This document shows positions 1 through 9,602 of a stretch of DNA of 64,000 nucleotides, in pieces. The notes under the pieces are model-generated. The model was not told the origin of the DNA and did no database searches. It saw only the letters and a program-made list of their open reading frames with translations. The position numbers were made by a program, and so were the translations under genes. The stretch lies in assembly GCA_019358975.1 (NCBI GenBank), contig JAHHIL010000003.1, forward strand, positions 124,001 through 188,000, read 5' to 3'. Every line of letters begins with the position of its first letter. Positions within the stretch are counted from its first letter, which is position 1. This DNA comes from Trichocoleus desertorum ATA4-8-CV12 (GTDB lineage Bacteria; Cyanobacteriota; Cyanobacteriia; FACHB-46).

Positions 1-312
1 AATCTAATCGTTCGCGATCGCTAGTGCTATTTCACCAGTGCTATCTCTTAACCTATGACCCCAACCCTAGCTCGCTTACGTTAGCTCTAGGCTAACTTCA
101 AACCCAGTTGTTTTGCTTAGTATCTTTTTGGATAGTATTGCACTTTTAAGTATGTACTTCCCATATCAATGCTAACTAGTTTAAAGTAGGAAGACATCCA
201 AGAAATAGCCAATTTCATTTGGATTCCAGCAAGATTTCAGCTGAAAAATACTTCCCTGACGCAACACACTAGGAGTGTTTTCAGCGATCGCCTTTATTAC
301 GAGGTTTAAGCC
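1..312. other. Intergenic region at left edge, no gene seen
   Basis: No supportable reading frame is present. The stretch contains one HIP1-type octamer near its start and another just before the pirin gene. The sequence ACGAGG lies about 9 bases upstream of the ATG at 313 and is a plausible ribosome binding site. Any promoter for the pirin gene should lie here, but no convincing -35/-10 pair could be fixed. Confidence 0.5.
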
Positions 313-1029
313 ATGACCCAAGGGACAGTGAGTAACCTAATTCATGATCGCAATGCCCGTGGTCGCACTAAAATCGGCTGGCTCGACAGCTATCACACCT
401 TCTCCTTCGGCAACTTCTATGACCCCAGTCGGATGGGCTTCCGGACTTTACGGGTGATCAATGACGATCGCATCACTCCCGGCGCTGGATTTCCCGCCCA
501 TAGCCACCGGGATATGGAAATTCTTACCTACGTGCTAGAAGGAGCTTTAGAGCACAAAGATAGCTTGGGCAACGGTGCCATCATTAAACCAGGGGAAGCC
601 CAGGTGATGAGTGCGGGCACAGGCATCACCCACAGCGAGTTCAACGCTTCCGGCACTGACCCTGCTCACTTCTTACAAATCTGGATTCTGCCAGATGAGA
701 CAGGGTTGAAACCTCGGTACGAGCAGCGTGACTTTCCTCTAGAGGAAAAGCAAGGTCAATGGCGCTTGATTGGTGCTAAAGATGGCCGTAACGGAGCCGT
801 CACGATTCACCAAAACGTTGACCTGTACGTGTCTATCTTGGCCGCAGGCGATCGCCTCACCTATGCCCTTCAGCCAGAACGCTATGGCTGGTTACAAGTA
901 GCGAAAGGTATGGTGACTTGGGGCGATCAACTCCTCCGAGAAGGAGATGGTGTCGCGATCGCCGCTGGAGAGCAGCTAGACCTCAGCAGCGATACAGGTG
1001 CAGAACTTTTGCTGTTTGACCTAGCCTAA
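313..1029 (+). CDS. Pirin family protein (bicupin)
   Basis: 238 residues, the usual length for short YhhW-type pirins. The N-terminal cupin carries the family metal motif: His residues in FPAHSHRDMEI, followed by H in LEHKD and the GITHSEF segment with a Glu, which normally hold one Fe/Zn ion. A weaker second cupin follows from about residue 150. Bacterial pirins of this type often have quercetin dioxygenase-like activity, but the physiological substrate is generally unknown and cannot be told here. The ATG at 313 has ACGAGG upstream. The gene converges tail to tail with the response regulator, with stop codons almost adjacent, so there is no room for separate terminators. Confidence 0.9.
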   Translation: MTQGTVSNLIHDRNARGRTKIGWLDSYHTFSFGNFYDPSRMGFRTLRVINDDRITPGAGFPAHSHRDMEILTYVLEGALEHKDSLGNGAIIKPGEAQVMSAGTGITHSEFNASGTDPAHFLQIWILPDETGLKPRYEQRDFPLEEKQGQWRLIGAKDGRNGAVTIHQNVDLYVSILAAGDRLTYALQPERYGWLQVAKGMVTWGDQLLREGDGVAIAAGEQLDLSSDTGAELLLFDLA

Positions 1030-1031
1030 CT

Positions 1032-1754
1032 TCAAGCTTGTACTTGATCCTCAAATTTGTAGCCCACCCCGATCACCGTTTTTATGAACGTGGGATTTGC
1101 GGGGTCGGGCTCAATTTTTTTGCGGAGTCGCGCGACATGGGTATCTACCACCCGTTCATCACCAAAAAAGTTACTACCCCAAAGTTTGTCGATGAGTTGG
1201 GTGCGGTTCCAAGCTCGTCCTGGGTAACTCATAAACGTGGCTAACAGCTCAAACTCTAGGGTGGTTAGATCCAATGCTTCTGCGCGATCGCCCTCTGTCA
1301 CACCCTCGCTAAACCGGGAAGCGGTGCGCTGCTCCAGATCAATCAGAAAATGCTGGGTGCGGTAAGTTTGACTTTGGCCCCCTTGTCGTAGCGTCCGCCG
1401 CAACAGCGCTCGTACCCGTGCTACCAATTCTCGTGGGCTAAAGGGCTTCACCAGGTAGTCATCGGCTCCAGTAGACAACCCGATAATGCGATCAATCTCT
1501 TCACCTTTAGCCGTCAGCATCAAGATGTAGGGATCTTTCGCCCCAGGACGTTGCCGAATCCGGGCGCAAACTTCTAAGCCATCTAGACCCGGAATCATCA
1601 GATCTAGGATGACCAAATCTGGCTTTTGCTCTGAAAACACTTGCAGCGCCGTGATGCCATCCCGACAAACTCGGCAGGAAAATCCTTCTTTTTCTAAATA
1701 CAGTTGAATCAGCTGGGCAATTTCAGCCTCATCCTCAACAATTAAGATTTCCAT
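1032..1754 (-). CDS. OmpR/PhoB-type two-component response regulator
   Basis: 240 residues. The receiver domain spans about 1-120, with acidic pocket E7/D8, phosphoacceptor D51 (in VILDLMIPG) and conserved K103 (in YLVKPFSP). A winged-helix DNA-binding domain spans about 145-235, ending in the typical sequence VVDTHVARLRKKIE...TVIGVGYKF. This is a complete, standard DNA-binding response regulator. No histidine kinase gene is adjacent, so the cognate sensor must lie elsewhere (orphan arrangement, common in cyanobacteria). Which of the several cyanobacterial OmpR-type regulators it is cannot be decided from sequence alone. The start ATG at 1754 directly begins the receiver fold, MEILIVEDE. Confidence 0.92.
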   Translation of the reverse strand: MEILIVEDEAEIAQLIQLYLEKEGFSCRVCRDGITALQVFSEQKPDLVILDLMIPGLDGLEVCARIRQRPGAKDPYILMLTAKGEEIDRIIGLSTGADDYLVKPFSPRELVARVRALLRRTLRQGGQSQTYRTQHFLIDLEQRTASRFSEGVTEGDRAEALDLTTLEFELLATFMSYPGRAWNRTQLIDKLWGSNFFGDERVVDTHVARLRKKIEPDPANPTFIKTVIGVGYKFEDQVQA

Positions 1755-1940
1755 TCGTTTTGCCGTTTTTCTACATTTTCTAAACTTTCTGCAACTGACG
1801 GTTAAGTTAGGCCGAAATCACCCACAAGCAGGATGTAGATTGTATGGATACGGTCGCGATCGCAACTTCTCCATTGGGCAACCTGGAACTGGAAGTTGCA
1901 TTTACATTTTTCAATTAACAGGTGGAAGGGGTATCGCCCT

Positions 1941-3788
1941 ATGGAAACCGCAGTGCATCAGGGTAACTTACAAGCGCTAGGACGGCAATTGCAGCAATAT
2001 TTGCAATCCGAGTTAGCCCAGCCAGTGCCGATCCAGATTCAGTGTGCGCTCAAACAAGGCGTCCTCATGATTTTAGGCCAGCACTCCCCCGGTATTAACC
2101 CACCCACTCCCCAAGCCGTATTCACGCTTCTAGAGCAAGCCTTAGAATTTCTACAACCCGCCTTGTCTGAGTCCGAGTTTAAGGGCGCAGTGCGGCTGTA
2201 TTTACGAGTTGCTGGGCAACAACAGCCTTACGCTAGCCATGCCTTGACCCTGGAACCCACAGCGCCCTCCAATCTAGGTGGTAATGTCGCCACACCTCCC
2301 ACCAATCAACTGGACAACTCAGCGGATAGCAGCCATTACTTTGCATCTACCAATGCCCTGATCCACTCCACCGACATTTCTGATCCACCAGACTTGAGTG
2401 CAGTGGAGGATAACCCCTTCTCTTCGGCCCTCCAACCTCTGACTGAGTCTGGTGGTGAGTTAGTTCCAACTCGAAAATCTAGCAAGACAGACCAACGCAC
2501 CACTTTACCTTTACTCGTTGCTGGAGCAGGGGTGGGGCTGTTTGCCCTGGCAGGAGCCATTTATGCCCTGACTCGTCCTTGTGTGATTGGTGGTTGTCCC
2601 GCGATCGCCACAGCTCAGCAGCTGAGTCAAGAGTCAGCCCAAATCCTCCAAGCGGCCAAATCTGGGCCAGAAGTTTTAAGTGCCCAACAGAAATTAGAAA
2701 CCGCGACCCAATCTCTAGCGCCGATTCCTGCTTGGTCGAGCCGTCATGGGGAAGCCCAAACGCTGCTAAAGACTTATCAAGTGCAAGAGCAGACCCTCGC
2801 CCAAGTGGTATCCGCACAAGACCAGGCTGGTGCTGCTGCCCAAAGAAGTCAGAACCCGCCACATCCGTTAGCAGAGTGGAGCGAGATTCAAAAGCTGTGG
2901 CGAGGGGCGATCGCGCAATTAGAGGCAGTGCCTAAAACCAGCAGTGCTTATGCGATCGCGCAGAAGAAGCTGACTGAATACCGCGCTAACCTCGTCATGA
3001 CCAACAAAAGGGTGGCGCTAGAGCAAAAAGCGAATGCCTCCTTAGCCAAGGCTAAATCAACCGCCCAGGTAGCAGAGGCTCGTCAGGGAATTGCCCAATC
3101 TTTGGCGAGTTGGCAACTGGCAGATGCAACTTGGCGCATGTCTACCAACACGCTACGGCAAGTTCCTCGCGGCACGATGGCCTATCAAGAAGCTCAAGCA
3201 TTGCTCAGTGAGTATCAGCCGAAGATCCTGGCAGCTCGCGATCGCAAAACTAAGGAACAGTTGTCTGCTACGGCTTACCGCCAAGCTGTGACGTTTGCTC
3301 GCCAAGCCCAAAGTTATGAGCGGCAAAACCAATGGTCTCAAGCGGTCGCTAACTGGCGAGATGCCCTAGCCGTAGTGAAGCAAGTCCCCACAGAAACTCT
3401 GTTCTACAACCAAGCCCAGCCACTGATGAGCTCCTACGGCAACTCGTTAACCGAAGCGGAGAATAAACTGAGTTTGGCAAATATTTTGGAAGGGGCACGG
3501 GCTGATCTTCGCCGTACCTGTGCTGGCTCTCCCAACGTTTGCGACTTTTCGGTGAGTCTCGGCTTGATTAGAGTGCAGCTCAACCCTGACCACGTCAGAA
3601 AGCTTGTGCGAACCGCAATCACGGCAGAAGCCAATGGCGACATTGGTACTCAAGTCGATGTGCGAAACCACATCCAAACCTTGGAAGCGGCTCTAGAAGC
3701 CATCAGCGAAAACTCTAATATCGCGATCGAACTCTATGACGAAAACGGATCGCTGCTAGGGCGTTACGTGCCTTCTCTAGGTCAATAA
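1941..3788 (+). CDS. Coiled-coil/TPR-like single-pass membrane protein, unknown function
   Basis: The open frame extends up to a TTG at 1896, but the ATG at 1941 is preferred. It gives 615 residues and has a purine-rich GGAAGGGG about 10 bases upstream. The N-terminal ~100 residues form a small globular domain. A Ser/Pro-rich linker is followed by one transmembrane helix at about residues 188-210, then a Cys pair (CVIGGC). The next ~330 residues are Ala/Gln-rich and helical, with repeating LA-W-A-L-VP segments that look like degenerate tandem repeats. A compact C-terminal domain holds two Cys (RTCAG..NVCDF). Similar architectures are frequent hypothetical proteins in cyanobacteria. No catalytic motif is visible. 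It is monocistronic and divergent from the response regulator. Confidence 0.75.
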   Translation: METAVHQGNLQALGRQLQQYLQSELAQPVPIQIQCALKQGVLMILGQHSPGINPPTPQAVFTLLEQALEFLQPALSESEFKGAVRLYLRVAGQQQPYASHALTLEPTAPSNLGGNVATPPTNQLDNSADSSHYFASTNALIHSTDISDPPDLSAVEDNPFSSALQPLTESGGELVPTRKSSKTDQRTTLPLLVAGAGVGLFALAGAIYALTRPCVIGGCPAIATAQQLSQESAQILQAAKSGPEVLSAQQKLETATQSLAPIPAWSSRHGEAQTLLKTYQVQEQTLAQVVSAQDQAGAAAQRSQNPPHPLAEWSEIQKLWRGAIAQLEAVPKTSSAYAIAQKKLTEYRANLVMTNKRVALEQKANASLAKAKSTAQVAEARQGIAQSLASWQLADATWRMSTNTLRQVPRGTMAYQEAQALLSEYQPKILAARDRKTKEQLSATAYRQAVTFARQAQSYERQNQWSQAVANWRDALAVVKQVPTETLFYNQAQPLMSSYGNSLTEAENKLSLANILEGARADLRRTCAGSPNVCDFSVSLGLIRVQLNPDHVRKLVRTAITAEANGDIGTQVDVRNHIQTLEAALEAISENSNIAIELYDENGSLLGRYVPSLGQ

Positions 3789-3995
3789 AGTGGGAGCGAT
3801 CGGCTCAATAGAGTAAGAGCGATCGCACTTTACTGACTTATAAATCAGGACGGTCTCCTGACGGCGATGTTTGCTGACTATAAATAAATTCTGAGGTGAT
3901 ACGAATTCTTCAGATAGCAGTTTGCTATAAACAAAGATTTAGCTGCTATCTGTTCAATGGTTAAAGGACTCTGTTGCTGAATCGTAACAAATCTA

Positions 3996-4811
3996 TTAAG
4001 TCTTGGTTTTTGGAACAGCATAAACAGAATCATGGGCTGCTTGACCTAGTAACAGATAATTTTCCATTCCATTGCACTCTTCAGGCCATGTATTACTTCT
4101 AACGGAGCGAAGATTAATTCTTATATTGGCCTTCTGATCTGGGGGAGTTTGGTTGAATTTATGTAAGCTTAGTAATCCCTCATAAGAAGAGAGCTGATGA
4201 GTGATTAAAAAAGCAATTGGATAGAACTTAATCATGTTGAAGAAGCCAGGCTTTTGCAGGTTACTCCTGACTGCTGGCATGGCAAAATCTCGAAGTATTA
4301 TGATTTCTTCATAAGGATATACCCAATAAAAAATATGAATGTCATCATGAATCGGTAATGATGAATCTGTTAGACATGGTCTTATAAGATTGTCTATAAC
4401 CACTTCATCAGTTTTAGTTTTTGCTGCAAGAAGATGCCCTAATATAGAACGCATGATTGCATTTGGTTGGCACTCTACTTCGAAAGATTCTGGCAGAGCC
4501 AAACTACTTTCGAGAAAACTTTCGACTCTTTGAGAAAACTGGCCTAAAGCCCAGTCGTACCGATTACCCAACTTGTTGTTACAGCCTCTACATATCGTCT
4601 TGAAAGTCACCCCATTTTGAGAAATTCTTGGATGAAATGACTTATCATCAGTCATCTGATAAAGAACCTTAGAAATAACTATATTTTTAGCTGGAGGGCA
4701 TGATTGAGGAGGTACGTGATCTTCCGACAGCTCTCCTTCTTGCTGACATATATTACAAATATTATCTTTTTTCTTTAGCTTTTCAATAATTGTTTTTTTT
4801 GCTTTTTTCAT
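3996..4811 (-). CDS. HNH-endonuclease-like zinc-binding protein
   Basis: 271 residues. The N-terminus shows CxxC (C19, C22), then DH (D31-H32) followed by PP, then a second CxxC (C74, C77) followed by NNKLGN. This is the layout of a Zn-stabilised HNH/beta-beta-alpha-metal domain: the DH would supply the catalytic His and the CxxCN the metal-proximal part. The remaining ~190 residues are not recognised. They could be a target-recognition or effector domain. The gene is visibly richer in A/T and in AAA/ATT codons than its neighbours, stands alone between ordinary genes, and has no good Shine-Dalgarno. This suggests horizontal acquisition, and a defence or mobile-DNA role is possible but only inferred. 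Confidence 0.7.
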   Translation of the reverse strand: MKKAKKTIIEKLKKKDNICNICQQEGELSEDHVPPQSCPPAKNIVISKVLYQMTDDKSFHPRISQNGVTFKTICRGCNNKLGNRYDWALGQFSQRVESFLESSLALPESFEVECQPNAIMRSILGHLLAAKTKTDEVVIDNLIRPCLTDSSLPIHDDIHIFYWVYPYEEIIILRDFAMPAVRSNLQKPGFFNMIKFYPIAFLITHQLSSYEGLLSLHKFNQTPPDQKANIRINLRSVRSNTWPEECNGMENYLLLGQAAHDSVYAVPKTKT

Positions 4812-5129
4812 GACATTTGCAAATGAATTACTAGAAGGTTTATGCTTCTAAACCTAGCTAAAATTCTGAAATGGCATTTTCATTACATATAAAACGTAAT
4901 AACAATGGGTACGTCATCAATCAAATAGCTAGAAGCGATTCCCCCTACCACCCTATTTCGGAAGTTTTTTGAAAAATTAGCCTGATTGAAGAGTCCGCTT
5001 GTTGGTCTTTTAGTCTTAATTGTGGAAATTTGCTACTATCCCGACCAACTCTCTAAGTTTTTGTTAGAGCTATTTACGGCACCAAAAGCAGCGATCGCTT
5101 CTACCCTATTCGTCAGCTCAATTTAATCC
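4812..5129. other. AT-rich intergenic region, no gene seen
   Basis: This 318-bp gap lies between the HNH-like gene and the FetB-like permease gene, both on the minus strand. It is AT-rich near the HNH gene and contains one HIP1-like GCGATCGC before the permease stop. No ORF, hairpin-plus-T-tract terminator or RNA gene was recognised. Confidence 0.5.
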
Positions 5130-5909
5130 TTAATACAGCGTTAATTGAGCTGCTTGATTAAAGAAGAGGCGACATAAACCTCTGGTGACTAATACTGTCG
5201 TGACTAGCGTGGTAAACGCCAGCATAAACATAATTAGCATTTGGTAACTAGCAGCATCCAGAGGACTAACCCCGCTGAGTAACTGCCCGGTAATCATGCC
5301 TGGTAGAGTGACTAACCCCACTGCCATCATCGAGTTAAGGGTAGGAATCATGCCTGCTTTGATGGCATCTCGACGGTATTGAGCCACTGCTTGCTCTGGA
5401 GTTGCCCCCAAACTCAAAAAAGTTTCAATTTCTAGGCGACTGTTACTGATTGTGCTGGCTAGGCGTTCTCCCGCGATCGAGGCTCCATTCATGGCGTTGC
5501 CTAATACAATCCCCGCTAGTGGAACCAAATATTGGGGCGAGTACCAAACGTCCGGACGAATCACGAGCAAGTTGGTGTAGCTCAAAGTCAAAGCGGCAGC
5601 GACAAAAATCGACCCCCAAAGTAGTGGCAGCAGACGCGGAATCTTTTTGCTGATGCGATTACGGGCGACAACTGTTGCGATCGTCAGCATCCCTGCAATA
5701 ATAGCCAGCACTACCCAAGGATTTTCGATAGTGAACACCAGCTCCAGTACATAGCCAACCATCACCAACTGAATAATGGTTCGCCCGGTCGCAATGGCTA
5801 GATTCCACTCTAAACCCACCCGCTGCCAAGCTGATAAGCCGATCGCGATCGCCATCATTCCCAGTGCCCAAGCCAGATCTAACGTATCTAGCTTTATCAA
5901 CGTATCCAC
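5130..5909 (-). CDS. fetB: ABC transporter permease of the FetB/YbbM (UPF0014) family
   Basis: 259 residues with about seven hydrophobic segments across the length, the size and topology of the FetB/UPF0014 family. Family-like segments include the early TIIQLVMVGYVLE helix, GNAMNGAS in the middle, and LSLGATPEQAV...LPGMITGQLLSG(V/A)SPLDAA near the end. In E. coli, FetAB is linked to iron export and peroxide resistance; the cyanobacterial substrate is not established. The ATP-binding partner (FetA) is not adjacent, so it is probably encoded elsewhere. The start is a GTG at 5909 (MDTLIKLD). The gene is divergent from the aminotransferase gene with about 160 bp between starts, which should contain both promoters. 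Confidence 0.88.
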   Translation of the reverse strand: MDTLIKLDTLDLAWALGMMAIAIGLSAWQRVGLEWNLAIATGRTIIQLVMVGYVLELVFTIENPWVVLAIIAGMLTIATVVARNRISKKIPRLLPLLWGSIFVAAALTLSYTNLLVIRPDVWYSPQYLVPLAGIVLGNAMNGASIAGERLASTISNSRLEIETFLSLGATPEQAVAQYRRDAIKAGMIPTLNSMMAVGLVTLPGMITGQLLSGVSPLDAASYQMLIMFMLAFTTLVTTVLVTRGLCRLFFNQAAQLTLY

Positions 5910-6067
5910 AAGTTCTGACCTGCCAACGTGTTTTCCTGATTTTGCCAGAGCTGAAACAATTTGAGGGCGGCCTTATTCTAAGAACTGGTAAAGCCGAGGA
6001 ATGGCGGATTCCATTTTTTAACAAAATTTGATTTCATTAACCTAGCAAGACTTGTGGTGCAAACGTA

Positions 6068-7237
6068 GTGAATAAAGTCCCTCTGCTCGACCTGACGCGG
6101 CAATTTCAAACGATTAGCGAAGAAGTCAATGCAGCCGTGCTCCAGGTTCTGGGTTCTGGTGGCTACATTGGTGGTCCCGCCGTTTCAGGATTTGAGCAGC
6201 AGTTTGCCGCCTACACGGGTACCTCTGAATGTGTTGCCTGTAACTCTGGTACTGACGCTCTCTTCTTAGCGCTCCGAGCTTTAGAGATTGGGCCTGGAGA
6301 CGAAGTAATTGCCCCTCCCTTTACCTTTTTCGCAACCGCAGAAGTGATCAGTGCGGTGGGAGCCACCCCTGTTTTTGTCGATATTGATGCGAATACGTTC
6401 AATCTCGACCTCAACCTCATCGAAGCTGCCATTACTGAAAAAACTCGCGCCATTATCCCGGTGCATTTGTTTGGTCAGCCCGTAGATATGACCCGACTGA
6501 TGGCGATCGCAGAAGCGCATAACTTAGCAGTAATTGAAGACTGTGCTCAGGCTACGGGAGCAGAATGGGTTGGGAAAAAGGTTGGCAGTATCGGCCATGT
6601 GGGTTGCTTTAGCTTCTATCCCACCAAAAATTTAGGCGCAGCCGGAGACGGGGGCGCAATCACCACCAACGATCCAGCGATCGCGGCCACTATTCGGATG
6701 CTGAAAGAGCATGGCAGCCAAACGCGCTACTACCATGATGCGATCGGGATGAATAGCCGCTTAGATGCCGTACAAGCGGTGGTACTACAAATCAAGCTGC
6801 GGTTTCTAGACGAGTGGAATGCCCAACGCCGTCAAGTTGCTGAGCGCTATCAACAACTGCTTAGCCGCATTCCCCACATTATTCCGCCTCAAGAAATCAG
6901 TGGTGGTCAATCGGTGTGGAACCAGTACACAATTCGCCTCGCGAGTACCCCGGATGCTCCCAAGCACCGCACCGAGCCTGGGGCCTTACGAGATTGGGTA
7001 CGGCAGGAATTGCAAAGCCGTGGCGTTGGCTCTATTGTTTACTACCCATTGCCCTTACATCTGCAATCGATTTATCAGGACTTAGGCTATCAGCCAGGTC
7101 AATTGCCTGTGTCTGAGCAAATGTCCCACGAAGTTTTGTCGCTGCCTATGTTTCCAGAGCTGTCTGTGGCAGAGCAAGACCAAGTTATTTACAGCTTGAA
7201 AGATTGCCTAACTGCTGCTGTCGAGTGTCGGAGCTGA
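6068..7237 (+). CDS. DegT/DnrJ/EryC1/StrS family PLP-dependent sugar aminotransferase
   Basis: 389 residues beginning with a GTG at 6068. This is a fold-type I aminotransferase of the nucleotide-sugar class, converting keto-sugar nucleotides to amino sugars. Motifs seen are the early MNKVPLLDL, the cofactor-contact GTDALFLAL, the ED-CAQATGA segment (Asp that pairs with the PLP nitrogen), and the Schiff-base lysine K187 in SFYPTKNLGAAGDGG. The C-terminal YYPLPLHLQ is also typical. It is a full-length, intact enzyme. No other sugar-nucleotide genes are adjacent, so the product (cell-surface polysaccharide or glycan) cannot be specified. It appears to be monocistronic. Confidence 0.92.
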   Translation: MNKVPLLDLTRQFQTISEEVNAAVLQVLGSGGYIGGPAVSGFEQQFAAYTGTSECVACNSGTDALFLALRALEIGPGDEVIAPPFTFFATAEVISAVGATPVFVDIDANTFNLDLNLIEAAITEKTRAIIPVHLFGQPVDMTRLMAIAEAHNLAVIEDCAQATGAEWVGKKVGSIGHVGCFSFYPTKNLGAAGDGGAITTNDPAIAATIRMLKEHGSQTRYYHDAIGMNSRLDAVQAVVLQIKLRFLDEWNAQRRQVAERYQQLLSRIPHIIPPQEISGGQSVWNQYTIRLASTPDAPKHRTEPGALRDWVRQELQSRGVGSIVYYPLPLHLQSIYQDLGYQPGQLPVSEQMSHEVLSLPMFPELSVAEQDQVIYSLKDCLTAAVECRS

Positions 7238-7745
7238 TCGGGAAAACTACAAGCGAAAGCCTTGAGTATGTTTGTGTTGCTCAGCAAGACTTACTGGCTA
7301 CTTGCTCAGCAAGATCTACCGATTGATCTGCCTGTTCTGCGTCTTAGTCAAACCGTTGCTGTCAGCAATTCAATACGAAACTATAGCAATATTCACAATT
7401 TCCTAGCTCTCTTGCGGGTAGGACTAATTTGCTCATGAGTTTGCGTGGCCCAGAGTTTTGGATTTTCACTCGCTGCCAAACCCCTAGAATAGAAGCTAGC
7501 TCTGATACAAAAGTTAACTCTGGCTGCATTTATACGCTGAGTGTTTGTAGTTTCCTATACTATAGTTAATAAAAAGATAAAGATTTTAGAGGTCTGGCCT
7601 AACCGCAGCTTGGGAAGTCACCCGTAAACTCTAGTCGAAAGTCAGTAGGGACTGGGTAGGCCGAGTGACAGGTCAAGGTGCAACTTTTCACTGCGACTGT
7701 CAGGCTTTTGAGACGTTAATCCCGCACAAAGAGGCGTAAAGAGGC
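7238..7745. other. Intergenic leader region upstream of the ABC1 kinase gene
   Basis: This 508-bp gap holds no convincing ORF. The first half contains GC-balanced sequence with no structure seen. The middle (about 7555-7590) is AT-rich (CTATAGTTAATAAAAAG) and is a reasonable promoter candidate. The last 150 bases are richer in G and C and may be an untranslated leader. The repeat AAGAGGCGT occurs twice in tandem immediately before the GTG start at 7746, and one copy provides the likely ribosome binding site. Confidence 0.4.
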
Positions 7746-9524
7746 GTGAGTCAGCATCCACTGGTTTCTGCAGTAGAAACACAACCGCGTTCCACCGACC
7801 TTAGCTGGCGTGCTCACCGCGAAAAACCACTCTCCACTCGCAAATATGACGCTCAGGCGATCGCCCGTCATTTCCGCTATCGCCCTCTCCAAGCTATCTG
7901 GCGTGCTCTTAACATTCTTTGGTCCTTTGCCTGGTTTGTGCTCGGCTTGAAGTTAGACGAATGGCAGCACCGCACCGAAGCCAACAAGTTCAAACGAGCC
8001 ACTCAACTGCGAATTTTGCTCACTCGCTTGGGGCCAACCTTTATCAAAGTGGGGCAAGCGCTCTCTACTAGACCAGACTTAGTCCGAAAAGACTTTTTAG
8101 AAGAGCTGGTGAAGCTACAAGACCAGTTACCACCTTTTCCTACGGCGATCGCCTTTGGCATTCTTGAAGAAGAATTAGGCTACGCAGTTGACGAGATTTA
8201 CGCGCAGATTTCCCCAGAACCGATCGCAGCTGCCAGCTTAGGGCAAGTGTATCGGGCGCGGCTTTACAGCGGGGAAGAAGTTGCCGTCAAAGTGCAACGG
8301 CCCAATTTGCTCCCGACGCTGACATTAGATTTGTACTTGATGCGCTGGGCTGCAACTTGGCTCGGTCCTTGGCTACCCCTGAATCTAGGACACGATCTCA
8401 CCTTGATTGTGGATGAGTTCGGCATCAAGCTGTTCGAAGAAATCGACTATTTGCATGAGGGATACAACGCTGAGAAGTTTGCTGATAACTTCCGCGACGA
8501 CCCCACGGTAAAAGTTCCTAGTATCTACTGGAGCTACAGCAATACTCGCGTCCTGACGCTGGAATGGATTCACGGCTTCAAGCTCACTGACACCGAAAGC
8601 ATTAAAGCCGCAGGATTGGATACAGATACCTTAATCCGCATCGGGGTCACTTCTGGGTTGCGCCAACTTCTAGAGTTTGGCTTCTTCCACGCCGACCCAC
8701 ACCCTGGTAACTTGTTTGCGATGCCCGACGGTCGCATGGCTTATATTGACTTCGGCATGATGGATCAACTGAGCGAAACCAACAAAGAAACCTTGGTGGA
8801 CTCGGTGGTACATCTAATCAACAAAGACTATGTGGATTTAGCCGCAGACTTTGTCAAACTCGGTTTTCTGGCTCCTGATACCAACATCTGGCCGATTGTT
8901 CCGGCGCTAGAAAGCGTATTGGGCGATATCATGGGCGAAAGCGTCGCCGACTTTAACTTCAAAACCATTACCGACAAGTTCTCGGAACTGATGTACGACT
9001 ATCCGTTCCGCGTTCCGGCTAAGTTTGCCCTAATTATTCGTTCCTTGGTGACGCAAGAAGGGCTAGCACTGAGCTTGAATACTCAGTTCAAAATTGTGGA
9101 TGTGGCTTACCCCTACGTGGCTCAGCGGTTGTTGAAGGGAGAATCACCTGAGCTGCGACGCAGGCTAATTGAGGTGCTGTTCAAGAATGGTAGATTTCAG
9201 TGGCAGCGACTGGAAGATCTAATCGCGATCGCCCGTTCTGATACCAACTTTGATTTATTACCGACGGCTCAGCTTGGTCTGCAATATTTGCTGTCGCCAG
9301 AGGCCACCTTCCTGCGCCAACAGCTCATCCTTGCTCTAATCGAGGACGATCGCCTGCACACCGAGGAAGTTCAGCGGCTCTGGAACTTGATTAAAGACGA
9401 ACTCAAGCCTGCTCGTCTCTTCAGTGCTGCTTGGGGAGCATTGGCTGGAGCTTCAATGCAGGGAGCGGCGGCGTTGCTGCCCACGATGCCATTTGCTAGC
9501 TGGCAGACTCCTCCGCAAAACTAA
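7746..9524 (+). CDS. ABC1/AarF/UbiB family atypical protein kinase-like protein
   Basis: 592 residues, GTG start. The ABC1 signature KVGQALSTRPDL is at about residues 102-113 (the KxGQ motif that replaces the normal Gly-loop). The ATP-binding Lys lies in VAVKVQRP near 180, the catalytic-loop FHADPHPGNLF near 315, and the metal-binding DFG in YIDFGMMD near 336. A hydrophobic segment around residues 50-70 (ALNILWSFAWFVLGL) and a helical C-terminal tail may peripherally anchor it to thylakoid or plasma membrane. Family members support quinone/prenyl-lipid metabolism in bacteria, mitochondria and plastids. Cyanobacteria carry several paralogues, so the exact client is unknown. Confidence 0.93.
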   Translation: MSQHPLVSAVETQPRSTDLSWRAHREKPLSTRKYDAQAIARHFRYRPLQAIWRALNILWSFAWFVLGLKLDEWQHRTEANKFKRATQLRILLTRLGPTFIKVGQALSTRPDLVRKDFLEELVKLQDQLPPFPTAIAFGILEEELGYAVDEIYAQISPEPIAAASLGQVYRARLYSGEEVAVKVQRPNLLPTLTLDLYLMRWAATWLGPWLPLNLGHDLTLIVDEFGIKLFEEIDYLHEGYNAEKFADNFRDDPTVKVPSIYWSYSNTRVLTLEWIHGFKLTDTESIKAAGLDTDTLIRIGVTSGLRQLLEFGFFHADPHPGNLFAMPDGRMAYIDFGMMDQLSETNKETLVDSVVHLINKDYVDLAADFVKLGFLAPDTNIWPIVPALESVLGDIMGESVADFNFKTITDKFSELMYDYPFRVPAKFALIIRSLVTQEGLALSLNTQFKIVDVAYPYVAQRLLKGESPELRRRLIEVLFKNGRFQWQRLEDLIAIARSDTNFDLLPTAQLGLQYLLSPEATFLRQQLILALIEDDRLHTEEVQRLWNLIKDELKPARLFSAAWGALAGASMQGAAALLPTMPFASWQTPPQN

Positions 9525-9602
9525 GCTGTAGCCGTAAGGCGAACCAATACCTTCATAGATTGATACAATTGAGCGTCAGCAACTGCATATTAGGAGTTCT
9601 TT

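Noticed and set aside
3789-3840. AAAGTG...CACTTT inverted repeat after the coiled-coil membrane protein gene, considered as terminator
   Set aside because: The arms are interrupted by a bulge and two HIP1-like sites account for the inner symmetry; there is no T-tract.
7238-7745. Search for a tRNA or structured RNA in the long leader of the ABC1 kinase gene
   Set aside because: No cloverleaf, TTCRA loop or recognised RNA motif was found; the region is described as plain leader.
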